Assembly: GCA_000507305.1 (NCBI GenBank)
Contig: DF239831.1
Coordinates: 66,020 to 130,019 of the forward strand
Reading direction: 5' to 3'
Length of the DNA stretch: 64,000 nucleotides
Origin: Breviolum minutum Mf 1.05b.01
Taxonomy: Eukaryota; Sar; Dinophyceae; Suessiales; Symbiodiniaceae
Shown here: piece after piece, positions 11,349-24,601 of the stretch
Position numbering within the stretch: position 1 is the first letter of the stretch
How the letters are laid out: every line of letters begins with the position of its first letter
Notes under the pieces: model-generated
The model's database searches: none
Told to the model about the DNA's origin: nothing
What the model saw: only the letters and a program-made list of their open reading frames with translations
Program-made: the position numbers and the translations under genes

Positions 11349-11455
11349 TCCCAGAGGACATGGGACTGGTATATTTATACGTATACCTACAGGAATGTTT
11401 GATTTTTCATGGTAAATGTAGGTAAATTTACCAGTCCCATGGATCCTATGGGTAT
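11349..11455. mobile_element. MITE-like element, GGGACTGGTA family, copy 1
   Basis: Imperfect terminal inverted repeats: a left arm with CATGGGACTGGTATATTTA and a right arm with TAAATTTACCAGTCCCATGG. A second copy is at 18730-18830 and fragments are near 16850 and 54625. Confidence 0.6.
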
Positions 11456-14318
11456 AGCTACAAAACCAGATGTATAGTTAGCTTATGAATCACCCTGCAC
11501 AAGTTGTGGAGTCTTCTCGTTCTCAGATAGCAGTTGTGTCGCCTTGCATGCAGCTTTTGCCGATTGCGTCCGCATCCTCCGCGATTTGCAAAAAGAAACC
11601 TCTTCAACAGATGTGCTCTGCAGGGAGGAGGGGGAACAACCAAAATCCTCAACTTGGGGCATGATTGTGATACTGTTGCTACACCTTTTGTTTGAGAAGG
11701 TTTCTTTTTAACGCCCATTTTACTTGAGTCCCTAACCAATCAGCATGATAGGCTTACATTTGGAATTGGATAATGAGAGGCTGTCACATGAATCTAGTTT
11801 AAGTTGTTTTGCCTTTGAATGTTTATTATGGTGATGTTGTATTAATGTTTTCGCCCCTAGTTCTTGCCTTTCAATAGTTTTGCCTTTGTTCTTCATTTTT
11901 TATGTTCATGGTTTTGAATTTTCTTTGACTTCCGCTGACTATGGATTCCCATACATGCCCAGAGACTTAATAGGCCTCCTGAGCAAATGCCGGACCCCAC
12001 AACAAGGCACGCAAGTAGTCAACATTTTGCAAAGAACAAACTGCTCAGTTTTGGGGAGTGTAATCAAGAAATTTTGTATGGTGCAACAGTGAATTGCCAT
12101 CAAACTCACCATTAAAACAAATACTGTAGTAGATTGGTAGATGACTGTTGAGTGACACTCCCTATGTGTAGCACCTTCCAAATCTGCAGGTAAAAAGCAA
12201 GAGCCAAATTTGAAAACACAAATCATGGTCCATGGTGAGATCTCAACAGCGGAGTTTTTCTCAGCTAATTCGGACGATCTTATGGGATATATGGGGTCAA
12301 TGATCCTATTAATCCTTTGCAGGCTCAAAGTATATTTGGAGATGCGTTTCTAACAATCACAGCGACACCACCTTCGAGAGAAATGAACAAAGACCGCCGC
12401 TGTCTATCAGCATTTAAGATGGAAACCAGGCAATGGACCCAGCAAAGTCTCAAGATATGCAGCAGCACAAATGCAGCAGCTGTACATAGAGCAAGTGGGT
12501 TGACTATCACAAAGCCTTAACACGGAACATGAATAGAAACGGTGAGGCGGGTATTTTTTGTTGTTATGCTTTTAAAGGGATGATATTCGATAGTCTTAGT
12601 CTTCCTTGTGCATCCCTACGAAGGGATAAAACATTATGATATTCATCCATGTTGTTGGAACGTTTTGGATACCTTTTGCATCAGAAAGGAAATAGCTCGC
12701 AAGCTGATATGTATGTGTATTTATGAAACAAATCAAAGAAGAAAAGCAATACAAACTGCAAGAGATAAGAAAAGCAAGGCCAAGGCCATTAGTCCACAGT
12801 TTCTCCTGGAAACGGACCTGCGACACTGGCAGGGACACTCAGGGTTTCTGAGTGGAGGCATTGAAACAATACCTTTTGAAGAACAGACAGAAATGCCCCT
12901 ATGCTTCAGTTTCAATCAGAATTGATCTTTTGAACTTGGAGCGCGGGGGGCATGTGCTTCAAGTGATGTGCTTATGGTTTCAGTACGATTCTAAGACATA
13001 CGAAGTCATCTCATCTTTCGACAAATTTTTGGGTCCGTCATTCTGGTCAAAATTTTCCCCAACTGCATGGACCATGGGCTGGAATGGGCCTGAGTTGGCC
13101 AGTGGCTTTCATACTTCTACTTCAGACGTCATGCAAAGAAGAGGCGATGGAAATCTATTACTATGACAAGAGAGGCCAGGCTTTAGGATCCACTGGTGGC
13201 CCATGGTTCTGTTTAGTTTCTTCTGTGTATGTGGTTTTGGGGGAGCGTATCTGGAATTTTCTTTCAGTCTATTTTCAACATCGAGAAAAACAAGCGAGAG
13301 AAACATATCCCTTTAAAAAAACCCACAGCTTACCTCCCAAAGATGCCCCAAACAAACAAAAACACAACTTTGATGTAAGAAATCTTGGGATATTGGATCT
13401 AACATTCCCCCCACCTGCCCACCTACCTGCCCAGTCGCACTGATCGCATCCCTGTCAGAGGTCGCCAGCTTGATAAATGCGGGCCAGGGTCCCAGCCTGT
13501 TTGCACTCAGATTCTGGATGGGTTTTTTGACTTGGGTTTTTTCATGGTTTTTCGACATAATTTGTTTGTAGTTTTTTTTTTGTTTATGACATTAAATGAC
13601 ATTATGGGCAGAACTTTGGTGGGAATTTGTCATATTTTTTGGTCAATCGAGATACAACTATCCTTAGAGATCCTTAGGCAATTCGGCAATTGCAATGAAG
13701 TCTTCTCTAAACAGTCCTTATCAACCAGGTCAAAACCAGAGTCTCTAGCACCAACTCGACATGTCGATGACCGCTTCAACACGTGTGGCCTTGTTTTTGT
13801 TGAGGCTCAACCGCATCTTAAGAAAATATCAGAGTCTTGAAAATCAGACTTGGCCTACCAGTAATCCAACCAGGATGGTCCAATGGTATGAAACACTTGT
13901 TTGCATGTTCAGAATTCACGGAGTTACACTCTAAGCCTGGATTCAGCCAAATCATGCACCAAAACAACCAGCAAAATTGGAAAAAGCATCCTGGGACATA
14001 TGACATACACATTGGTGAATCTTTAGTCATGTTTTGCAAGCGAAAAGACTTCGATGGTTTAAACATCAGTGACCTTGTCTTCAATAAACTCTTTCCATGG
14101 ACACCTTGGCGCTGCCGGTGTTTTTGTCAGCCTTAAGACCATCAGTGGAACCATTGCAGTGTCCTCACGGGGTATGGAATGCACCTGGTGCCAAAGGTTT
14201 GGGCAGGGTCTGACGGTGATGGTGACTGTCATGTTAGGTTGCGGTGATTTTTCCAAAGTTATGGGGGGGGGTTCTAATGGCGACTTTTTCATTGGCAAAT
14301 TGGAGGGTTGCTACAGTA

Positions 14319-14391
14319 TACACTCCCTGAGATATGATGGGACTGGAAGACGATCCCTTCCTTTTGGGATGGTATATTTGCAGGGAGGGTA
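14319..14391. mobile_element. MITE-like element, CCCTCCCTG family, short copy
   Basis: Left end TACACTCCCTG and right end CAGGGAGGGTA are inverted repeats of the family best seen at 33274-33394. The interior GACGATCCCTTCCTTTTGGG resembles the copies near 35165 and 61150. Confidence 0.6.
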
Positions 14392-15610
14392 ACAACTTAA
14401 CTTAATCAAAGTTGGTTTGTAGAATTTCTTGTGAACACAGATCCATGAAACTTGAGAGATTTCAATAGATTTCAATTTAAGCAAGTGTATCATTTCCACG
14501 TTTTATGCGATTTGATGAATTTGTACCCTTACTGGTTCATAAAATGGCTTCTCTCTATTTGTCCAGTCTAGCCATCATAGAAGCGAAATGATCAATGAAA
14601 CACTAACAGCTACTCAAGGACTCATACAGACAGCCATAGGCAATCTTTCCAAACACAAATCCAATAGGTTAGTATATAATTCGGGGCAGGCCTAAACCAT
14701 TTAACATAACAGTCAGTTGTGGAACATTCCCATCATTTCTTTTTTATGAAGGGATCTTTTATTATATAACCTTCACTACCGTATCATACCCGTTGGAGTG
14801 TTTTAGGGCCGGAAGGTATCATGATCATGATGATACTATTGGGCGGATTTTTTACATGTTTTTTTTTCATCGGCAGGCGATGAGGATACAATTCCCTGGC
14901 CCGGTGCAGAGCTCTTTTGGCAACAGATTTGGTCCTCAGTCATGGGAGGCCTAGGAATTCGGAAGAGAAAATCGCGGATGTTTTTAGGGGTGGGGGGGTG
15001 GGAGGTGGGGTGAACTTTGAATCTGATATAATCCGATGATGTGCTTTAAACAGAGGCAACAGTTGTGTTTTGTTGTTGTTTTTGAGATGAACCCTAGATT
15101 TGTTGATGAACAATTATGGTTGAAGCCACAAATTTTTGACTTGGAGGAAGTAAGGATGAAAGGTAATCAGAATGGTCAAAGGGTGATAAGAAGGTGATTT
15201 ATATAATACTTCATTTGCTGTGGTGTTTTCTGAATTGACTCGATACTTGTTTGATGTGGCTATAGAGTCACTGCAAGAATTCTGTGGTGAGTTGCTGATC
15301 GTTTGCAGCCAAAGAAACACAGGGAGCTACAGCAACTACGGCGACTAGGGAGCCTGGAAGAGTTACATTGTTAAGAAGCGCAGAGTTTTGCTAGACATTA
15401 CGGTGCAGTATAGCAGACCTCGCTGAAGTTCTTATAGAGACATCTCAGACATCTCATATATAGGATATCTTTGCAGACTTTACATGTAGATAATTATACG
15501 ATATATGATTATACATCATAACGACAACTAAAAATTCATTTTATACTTTGTGTGTGTGTGTGTTTTTAACGTTGAACTTTTATCACTGCATGTTACGTAA
15601 CGCATGCAAG

Positions 15611-15680
15611 GACTCCATTCGTACACCAACCTTCGTGCAGGTATGGACCTGGCACGGCAAGGAGATCTCGCGGTGCCGCG
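15611..15680 (+). CDS. Isolated exon, 23 codons
   Basis: Bounded by GCAAG before GACTCC and by CGCG before GTTGATG. The frame reads DSIRTPTF then VQVWTWHGKEISRCR, with nearly all codons ending in G or C, unlike the AT-rich surroundings. Phase is 0 in, 1 out. I cannot assign it to a gene; the GT34-like gene starts about 5 kb downstream on the same strand. Confidence 0.4.
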
Positions 15681-17227
15681 GTTGATGTCTCACCCTCGAA
15701 GATCCCAGCATGATTTCTACGTTGACAAGTTCGGCAAATGGAAAGTCACCAAAACAATCACCTCCAAGTCATCTAGATTGATGAATGGAAACCATCCATG
15801 TTTACACGATCTCTGGTTGGTCAAAATTGGTTGAAAAGTGAGAATCTAAAAGTTTTATATTCAAAGGAGAACAATCATGGGACGATATTTCATTTTGTTG
15901 ATATCAATGAAACGCAATCAAAGCAGATATTTGACCAACATCTTGACAAAATGGTACACTTAAAAAGCAAACATCATCAACGATCACGGTTTATGCTTTA
16001 TCTTTTACAAAACATGACTTTCAAGACTTCAAACAGTACAACAATGTTCCAGACCTACAGAAACCACAAGAAAAACACGCAAATAACAAGGGCAACATGT
16101 GTTGAATTCGACCTACCATCTGAATGGCAGACCTGTGGTTACCCCGTTGAGGATTTGTCACCCTGGGAGTGTCATCACTCGAATGTCATAAGGTAATGAT
16201 ATTAGATGAGTCTATCTATTTATAAGGATATCCAAGTGTCTCTAGAGTTTCCGTTTTGTCTTCTGAACATCAATCTATTTGTCAAATCCATCTCCCATTT
16301 TTTCTCTGACTCAGCTGACCAATGGTCTTCTAGAAAAAGCAACAAGTTGAAACCTGAACCCGCTGGGCTTGGAAGAGGAGTTTCCTAAACTAGCAGATGT
16401 ACCTTCCAGGGAACGATCACATATCCCTTACCAGCCGGTACTTTTGAGTCGATGATTTTCCTCTTTCCAAGGGGTACCTGTTTTTTTTGGTTGAGGGAGC
16501 TCCATGAAGCAATTTTCAGTCAGGTGCTGTTTTTTTTTCTCTGAAAACAAATTTCCCACTTTCAGTTGGTGAGTCACCCTCCCTGAAACTAACACTTGGA
16601 CCATTCGGAAAAGAGGATAACCGATTGCCCCGCCCCGGATTGGGATGAATGAACGTTTACCAAAGTTCTACAATTGGGGTCACTCGCATCTGCCAGGGTT
16701 AGGCCATCCCAAAAAGGAAAGGGATCGTCTTCCAACCATCAATGGTCAGGGGGTGATTTGACTGATTTCTCATGATTTTCCCTCCAAACAAAAACTGCAT
16801 GTTCGAAGTTTGGTGGGTCGGGTTGGTATAATTCATGTCATCAATTCGAATTCATGGGACTGGTATAGGTAGCTTATGGGTGCCGGAGTACCCCTATTGG
16901 GGGTCCCTGAAGAAATCCCGAAGACAATGGTCCGAGCTGTTAATTTCCAAGCCTTCGCCCCCCAGGCGGCGCGGAACTTGTTGGCTGATGCCTTAAACGC
17001 TGCCACCACGTCGCTGGCACCGGAGCCGCGCTTGGGCTTCAGCTGCTCCTTAGGCAGGGAGGGGTTGGAGAATTGAAGGAGGTTGAAAATGATGATGATG
17101 ATGATGATCATGATCATGATCATGACGTATGATGTATGATGTATGATGTATGATGTAGATTGCGATGTAGTTTTTTTGCATGACCTTGTTTCAGCAGTAC
17201 TACTTCCCAGCCATGTTTACTGTTGCT

Positions 17228-17325
17228 TATACTCCCTGAAACTAACATCCGAAAAGCGGTTCTCAAGTTCCGACAGGAAACGATCATCTTACAACCTCTG
17301 TTGTTCGTTAGTTTCCTGGTAGGTT
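17228..17325. mobile_element. MITE-like element, CCCTCCCTGAAACTAACA family
   Basis: Left end ACTCCCTGAAACTAACATCC, right end CGTTAGTTTCCTGGTAGG in inverted orientation, with a non-coding interior. The TIR matches the copies at 33274, 35111 and 29569. Confidence 0.65.
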
Positions 17326-18729
17326 TGCTGATTGGGTGTAGAGGTTGAAAGCAGAGCTGGTGGGGTACTCTACATCCGCCACCATGATTGCGATTGGAAC
17401 CACCACACCGTAAGTGATGAAAATTGTTTTGATCTCAAGATGCTTAAAGTTAAGAAAACATCTATACCGATACCACCATGAATATGCTAAAGCACGTTTT
17501 AGTCCAATTTTGAGACTCAGTTTCCTTTTTGGGAATACTTCAATTCCAGCTATTCTGTTGGATGATTCTAAGTTTGCAAAGAAGTTCGAATTCATATCAC
17601 AATTTCCACAATCACTGACATGGGGAACCCACCCCAACATTCTGAACAGGTATCGCCTCCATCTATCGTGTGCTTGCACTTTTGAGCTTGGAGGCTTCGG
17701 ATAAACATCTCCCCGGAGGGACAAAAATCTGAGATTGTAATTCTGAAGTTGAATTCTGAAATTCAACTTTGAGAAGTCATGATTCTACTTCTGGTGTGCA
17801 TCCTAAAACTCCAGTTTTCTATAGCTTGTACACTCTATACCTTGTCAACAACATTTGGTAAAGGTTTTCCCAACTGAGTACTTTCTCATACTTTCATGTT
17901 TGTTGTGTTTTTACTGAATATCAAAGTTGCTCTATGTATACCCCCCCTGAAAACTAACATATATCGATCGAAAAAAATATAGTTGGAAGATTCGCTTCAT
18001 TTCCCTTTAAACATGGGTCCCCTTAAAAAAAAAAACACATCCGGGAAACCGGAAACCCCTTCGTCGTGTGCATGTTCGGGAGTTTCGATTCAGGCTGATG
18101 GAGGACTCCCAGGTCATGGAGGACTCCCAGGTCATCAGCTGGCCTTACGATATCAACATTTGGCCACGGTTTGGGTAACTTATATCCGCAGCCAACCAGG
18201 CAGCCAGATGTGAAGTCCACCCCCCATAGCTGTGGAAAAACAAACAGCTGATTGTTGCTGATTGGCTGGTTGTTGAAGTGAAATGGATATATAGAAGTTT
18301 TTTCTGGATTTGGTGAATGGTGAATTGGTTTGATATATTGGTTTTTGTTGAAGGTGGATATATAGGAATCAAATAGAAGATCTGAACATTTTCCATGGAG
18401 AGCACTGAAATTAATGGCCTAACAGTTTAACAGTGCTTTGGTTTGGCTTCTGCCTTTGGGCGTTTGATGGTTTTGCTTTATTTTTTTGTCTGCCGACCTT
18501 ACATACCATCTGGGAATTCCACAGCATTTGGCCCAGTTGAGCTTTGAGAAACGCCAGTGGTAACTCCGTGTCATCCCATTATCCGCCTTGTCCAAGTGAC
18601 GGATCCAAGGTAACTCATGTTTGGGAAAAGTACGCCCGAAGAGAGGTGCCAGATGGGCACATTCTTATTGACTCATGAGGAAAAAGATTGCTCATGAGTC
18701 GACATTGGGACCTCATGATGGTTCATCAT

Positions 18730-18830
18730 TCCCATATAGGATCTATGGGACTGGTATATTGACCTACATTTAGACGGGTTTTTGTGGTAAATGTATAATG
18801 GTAAATATACGATACATGGATCCTCTGGGA
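18730..18830. mobile_element. MITE-like element, GGGACTGGTA family, copy 2
   Basis: Left end TCCCATATAGGATCTATGGG followed by ACTGGTATATT. Right end AAATATACGATACATGG followed by ATCCTCTGGGA. Arms are imperfect inverted repeats of each other and match the copy at 11349-11455. Confidence 0.55.
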
Positions 18831-20749
18831 TTATTTGATCCATTAATCATTGTGATGCTCCATTTGTGCAGCTGAAGGACGGTGGTGGTCCGGGAGATGG
18901 CTGGGCCTGGTATGATCGCTCCTATATTGATGCATCAGCTTGGCCTATCGGTTTGCAGGAGGGTAGCAACACTGGGAGTTTTGTTGGGAAGCGGGAAGAG
19001 GTCAGGGATCCTTGTTTGGGGGGGATCAAACAAGCAGCCAAAGGTATGGTGAATTTGAAGGATTTCCCACAAAGAGTGCATTGTTTGGGTTGGTAATATA
19101 TAGTGGCCCCTGGAGGTGTGTGGAGACACCACGACCCACCTTCTTTTTCCATCTCTGTGACATGGATTCCCCCCTGGTAGTAAATCTAAGCATGCAACCT
19201 TGCTGTGTAGCTGCTGTGGGAAAGGTACATCTCAACCTTTCAGATCAATACTATCAGCTTCCCAATCCCAACCAATCCCAACCTTGCGCAGAAAAAACGC
19301 CAGGAGTTGAACGTTGAGATGCATTCGGTTCAAACGACTTTGACGCAAAAAGCTTGGCCGTTAAAAGCATCGTAACTTGTCACGCATCCACCTGTTTTTG
19401 AAGGAAGAAACGATGGCGTTTTCACGACATTTTTGCTGGTTGAAAACTTGGTTTTTTTTGGTTGGGAAAGCTACGATTTTTTTTCCCAAGATGGGAGATT
19501 GGCAAAGTTGGAGACTGTTCCAGTGTTGGAAACACTGGTAATACCATACAAGTCAGCGGAATGTACCCAACCATTCGAAAAGATGTAGTGTTATTATATA
19601 TAATTAAACCGTATTAGATATATACTAAGTGGAACAACCAAAATAAACCAAAACACCTGTTTCAAAGATTGCAGGCCGATAAATATAAACCGATATGGCC
19701 AAAACTTGAGGTGCCTTCAGCTGGTCATCAAAATTGGAGTTGTTACATTTCTTTTGCCGAGCATGAAAGTGTTTGCTTCTCAGATGGATAGATGAATATA
19801 GATGACATGATCCTTAATTGAAACTGAACGATCATCTTCAACTCTATACTATCAATGATTGGGACAGTATTACTTGTATGTGTGGACCCATACCATGTGG
19901 GTTTGTGCGTGGGTGGCTAAAGGAACGTGGAGTGTTCATATATGAATTAATACGTATACATATAGAGATGTTGTATGATTTTGTTTTCTGAATAATTCCA
20001 AAACAATAACATATATCCTGCAGGATTATGCATTTTCCAAAGGGGTGCAATTTACTGTAAATCCTAAAGGAATTCTTGTCATGCATAATATAAAATTTAT
20101 ATATTTACGTACATATGATAGTATGTAAATATACATATAGAAAGAGGCACTCCTTCATCCATTCATCTCCAAGCATCAAATCCTGAGGATTGGTGTTGAG
20201 ATTCCGCACAGTATGGGCTTCCCAGTTGATTTCTCCATGGCAGTTGCAACTTGGAATTGGGACGGACGTAGTGACGTAGGCATGGGTTTGCTTCAGGATC
20301 TTGGTGTCAAAGAAGGTTCGACGCAACAAAACTGACTCAACAAACATGTTTGCTGCTCAATTCGTGCTGATTTTTTTTTCTTTTGGCTCCTGAAGGTGTT
20401 GGTGTTCAACTCCAGCTGCAAAGCTAGAATTGTTGGCCTTTGTATAATAGATACCCTTTCAAACGGGTTGAAGGGTTGGCGGGTTGCAGGTTTGCGACTG
20501 CCGCAGCTGCAAATTGGCATTGCAAGTGTTTGCTTCTTGGCCAACAGTTGACCCACCCAAGCCGCTAAGATTCGGAAGTGACATCAGTGATCAAGTGAAA
20601 ACAGTGAAATCATATTGATTGCACTCACTGAAGACTTGCCATGAATTTCCGAATTTCCTGTTGGGCATATTGCCTATCACTCAAAACTTGCTGGTTCGGT
20701 TTATGACATATCTTTGGCAAAAGGGGACATGTTCTTGGTCCATTTTCAG

Positions 20750-23706
20750 ACTCACCTGGAAGCCGACGTGGATCCTAAGTTTCTCAACACATATCCGATA
20801 ACTTGGTTCAGTGCCATACCAGAAATCAGTGTTTGCTCCAAGTTTGTCAACAATGGTCGAAAACAATGCTGCACCAAACAAAGCACCCAATCTCAAGGCG
20901 CATATCCACCAGACAATCCTCTACCACGCTATGCAGCTTCAAATCATCAAGCCTATGCGCTGCGTCACGGTTATCGTGCCTTGGGCTGTTTGAAAAAATC
21001 AATCCATTTTGCATCACAAGGAACTAGAGTGAAACGGGATGACCTCAGGTTGCTGTGCTGATGGTTGATGCTGTTTTAGCCGAGGCTATCGTTTGGAAAC
21101 GGAGAAGGTCTCGCCGGAACGGCCACCTGCTTGGGGCCACTTGGCAGGCGAAACGCATGGCAGACGAAACGCAGCTGAGGTCAAGATAGTAGTGCATCTT
21201 TCGGATGATGATTCAATATGATTCATATGATCCCTGTTTCGTTTCCGTTTTTGTTTTGCAGATCTTAGGAAGGTCTACTGCCTTGTAGAGCTTTACGCTC
21301 CAAGTCTTCTTTCGATTTTTTTTGAGAGTCCGACACACACACACATCATCTGAACGCACATGTTCAATTGACAGTCTTGTTTGGACTTCAGAAAATGCAA
21401 AGAGTTCCATTGCAGTGAGTAAACTTGCAAAAATTATCAAAAAATATTGGTTATGAGATGTTATGAGCAAGTATACCCATAACGTCTTTCTAGCAGATTT
21501 TCAGCCAATGACCACAACTCCCTACTTTTCCCAGGCAAAGTCAGATTATTGCAACGTCTCCTGGAGGAGGTGACTGGATGAATCCTTGTCGTGGCTGATG
21601 TTTTGTTCCCCGAAGATTCCTATACATCAAATTTATTCAAATTTGGCCTCTCTAGAAATGGATCCCTGCCATTTTGCAGTACGAAAAGTCAGAAATCAAT
21701 CTCTCTTTGAAAGCAGCTCCTCAGCGAAAATGCAGTTTTTGCAAAGTGAAACAAGAAATGCCAGAGGACATGGAGCTTACTGGTACCCTGCCAGGATATT
21801 TTTTCAGAGATCTCGTGTTATATTGTAGTATTCTCTTCGGGGTGCTTTGCTTTCGTATCTTCCACAAGCATAATATGTTCATGTTGTTAAAGAAATATCA
21901 AACGCAGTCGCATAAGGACTCACAAAGTGGGTGAGCAAATTGCAACAAAAATGTGTATTCAATTTACCTGTACCCTTGGATATCTTTATGCTACTGTGTT
22001 CATCAAAGTGTGCGTTGATTGTGCAGATACACATATATCGTACCGGTATGACTTAGATATATCTATTTAATATATATACTGTACATGGCATATTTTTACA
22101 CATTGTTTCGATACATTGATCTAGACTGTCATTTTTATAAGGACAATATTTTTTACTTTTCCCCGCCAGCACCGATTTCAGAAGTCAAATGCCAAGTGCA
22201 ACACCAAAATATATCCAGTGCTGTGTTTTTCTGTGAATAGAAACTGTGCTCAGCCCATCAACCTATATCGAACGGCAGAGGAACCGGAGGTGGACTGGTG
22301 GTTATGGTTTGACTGCGACACATTCTTCATGAACATGACTGCCACCTGGTTTAAACCAGGCAACTGTATTAGGGTTGGTCGGGAAGCTTGTTCGGAAGTT
22401 CGAATCAATTTCACTATGTGGAGAGTCAAATATGTCAGTATCATTGGGGTTACAGCTGTCAGGATGTGTCAGGATGTGTCAGGATTGTCAATGAACTCTG
22501 CGTGTTGCTTTTCTTCTCACATTTGTTCAGCAGTTTTGCAATATTGTGAGCACACTGGATGCAACCAATGGTACTGGTTTTGCATCGATTTGTATTTTGG
22601 AACCTTTTATTTGGATGACCTTTCCAACAATGGAAGCAGAAATATCCAACAAAGCCAACGAAGCGGTCAAAGGTGAGTTGTTGAGTCTACAAAAGTTTTA
22701 AGTTTAATTCGGACAAGATGATTAGCGTTTTCACCAAGACCTGAGAACATACTGTTGATCAGTTGATAGGTAGTTTATCCAATTATTTACGAGGTTTTGT
22801 ACATCCCGGGTGGTGCAGGATTTCTTCCACCAACAGTATGTTGAATAAAACAATACGTCTGAAATGGATAGTGGCTAGCTAGCATCAAACCGTGAAACCG
22901 ATGCATTTCAGGTAACTCTTGAATCCATCCTCCACCGTTATGGTGCCACTGACGCCAACGTGCAATTCGTGGCGGCAGAGGAGACATGCTTAATCATCTC
23001 CACATTTTGGGTTCGGGTGCTTCGCCATGATGTATGGGATCCCAACCGTTGAAACTTTCAGCCTCCCAAGGTGTTGACCCTACAGTTGTTGATTTTTCCC
23101 AAAAAAAGCTTAGCAAAGTGAAGGGAACTTTACTTAAAAAGAGCATGATTTGGGTGAACTGCAAGTGAATACTTTGTGTGCGTACATATATATATATATG
23201 TGATATATATATGATGTATTTACTACATGGATACATATTAATTAATTAATTAATATATATATATATACTTCTTGGGAAATCTCATGAACTCCAGGTTTTT
23301 GCTTGGTCGTCGTCAACAAAAAAATAGCCTTGGGAAATCTCAACCTCTTCCACAGGACGCAGCCATGCTAAACACCGGCGCCTTTTTGTTACGCCAATCG
23401 CAGTGGAGCAAAGACTTCTTGCGACGTGTTTGGGGTACGCAGGCAGGGCTTGGTTTGGAACAGTCCTGCAGACATTTGATACGCAAGAATTCCATTTCCG
23501 TTTTTGTTTTTTTGCTGTGAGGCAATGCGTTTGGTATTGGATTGAAAACATGCAGGGTATAAAATGGAGATCTCGCAGGTTTTTGGTGTCGTAGGGAAAC
23601 CTGATTTGATCAGTTCCACGACCCATAGGTAGAAATCCACATGATACATCGACAGCGCCTTGACGTTCAGGATTCTGTGTGGATCAAGCACCCCTGGCAA
23701 CTTGGT
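20750..23706 (+). CDS. Glycosyltransferase family 34-like (GMA12/MNN10 type), incomplete model
   Basis: Exons that join in phase: a first exon ending at 20969 (start uncertain, about 20750) with NHQAYALRHG; a 23-bp exon 21085-21107 coding YRLETEK; 22281-22340 with DWWLWFDCDTFFMNMT; 22912-22980 with ILHRYGATDANVQFVAAE; 23356-23442 with DAAMLNTGAFLLRQSQWS; and one starting at 23671 with DSVWIKHPW. The order HGY, W.DCD.FF.N, mLNtGaFl.R...WS is that of GT34 galactosyl/mannosyltransferases; DCD would be the metal and nucleotide-sugar-binding DxD motif. One or more exons between 21107 and 22281 and the C terminus are missing. Donors are GT, GT, GC, GA and GC, with every acceptor AG before G. Such enzymes are normally Golgi membrane proteins, but no N-terminal anchor was found here. 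Confidence 0.7.
22747..22842. mobile_element. MITE-like element, ACTGTTGATGG family, in a GT34-like gene intron
   Basis: Ends AACATACTGTTG and CAACAGTATGTT are perfect inverted repeats. The interior shares TAGTTTATCC, ATTTACGAGGTTTTGTACAT and CCCGGGTGGTGCAGGATTTC with the copies at 28041 and 63488. Confidence 0.75.
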
Positions 23707-24079
23707 TGCGAACCAAACATGACCACAATTGAATGCCTATAGGTCCTAGGTGGATGCATTCTGTAGGAGGGTAAACACTAAACAATCGATGTTTGAACAG
23801 GAGGGTAATATACCTAGGTGGTAAACACTAAACACAAACAACAATGTGAATCAATGTTGACACTGGGCCTTTGCCCTTGACCTTTGGGAAATCTGGCGGA
23901 TCTTTCGCCGCATCAGCGAAAAATCACCTGCTTCATGTCAAGGTGGGAAAATGCCGCCATCATTTGGGACTTGCTGAGAGGTCTTTCTGAAAGATTCAGG
24001 CGCCAAGTTACTCAATCCGCGGATGGTGGAAGGTAGACACTCAAATTTAACGTTTAAGCGACACACGTGGTATACCAAT

Positions 24080-24601
24080 CTAATCCCATGAAGAGATCAG
24101 CAGGGCAGGGTTTACAAGTTCGGTGACTAACTGGAGATAGCTTGGATGAGTCTGCCAAATGCTCGCCGATGCCTCTTGTGCACGTTGGAGATATTGCACC
24201 TCTCCCAGTACAAGTTGGGATTCGATTTTCTCCGAATTCTCGCATGAGCAAAAGATGATGACCTTGGTGGTTTGTAGTCCTGTGGTTTGGAATTCAGGGG
24301 GAATTTCCGCTGAAGGCGATGCAATTCTTTTGGGCATCCCAAAGAATTCCAAACCACTGGGACCCCAAAACACCTTCTCCACGAAGTGACGCTTGATCCC
24401 ATGTGGATCAAATATTTCAGGCATGATATCGGCGACGCAACCACGCAAGTCTATCCAGAGGAGGACGGAGCTATGTGGTTGAAGTTTGTTGGTGAAAATA
24501 TATCGTAAAGATGTAAAGTGTAGACAACATATACCAACGATTTTCAATCCAGATGTGGGATTATTCCTACAGAAACGTCGTTCACTCACATGAGACTTCA
24601 A
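24080..24601 (-). CDS. Unassigned open frame, 173 codons
   Basis: The longest open frame in the central gene-poor region. From MPEIFDPHGIK on it reads smoothly, with a mixed composition that could be protein (IKRHFVEKVFWGPSG, EVQYLQRAQEASASIW). It overlaps an inverted repeat (GTGGTTTGGAATTC at about 24282 and its complement at about 24343), which argues for a non-coding repeat. No homologous motif is recognised. It may be chance. Confidence 0.25.
   Translation of the reverse strand: MKSHVSERRFCRNNPTSGLKIVGICCLHFTSLRYIFTNKLQPHSSVLLWIDLRGCVADIMPEIFDPHGIKRHFVEKVFWGPSGLEFFGMPKRIASPSAEIPPEFQTTGLQTTKVIIFCSCENSEKIESQLVLGEVQYLQRAQEASASIWQTHPSYLQLVTELVNPALLISSWD

Larger units (their letters stand above)
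10140..15600. other. Gene-poor region with MITE copies
   Basis: No exon could be supported. There is a TGGT microsatellite around 10560-10580 in TG-rich sequence to about 10760, a MITE-like element at about 11349-11455, and a CCACCTGCC/CCTACCTGCC patch near 13415-13435. A short inverted-repeat element lies at 14319-14391. Open frames here lack coding-like third positions. Confidence 0.5.
15690..20740. other. Gene-poor region between exon at 15.6 kb and GT34-like gene
   Basis: Contains MITE copies (17228-17325, 18730-18830), an ATG/TGATGATC/GTATGATGT microsatellite (17085-17150) and a 21-bp direct duplication (GAGGACTCCCAGGTCAT, 18100-18140). GC-rich exon-like islands at 16940-17050 and 18870-18950 have uncertain strand; in the first, the minus-strand frame (EQLKPKRGSGASDVVAAFKA) has the higher GC3. 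No gene can be built. Confidence 0.45.

Noticed and set aside
11134-11415. 93-codon plus-strand open frame
   Set aside because: Its end overlaps the MITE-like element at 11349-11455 and codon third positions are AT-rich.
22612-22671. Possible extra GT34 exon (MEAEISNKANEAVK before GGTGAGT)
   Set aside because: The donor is good, but it would interrupt the phase-correct join of 22340 to 22912, and the sequence has no counterpart in the family as I remember it.
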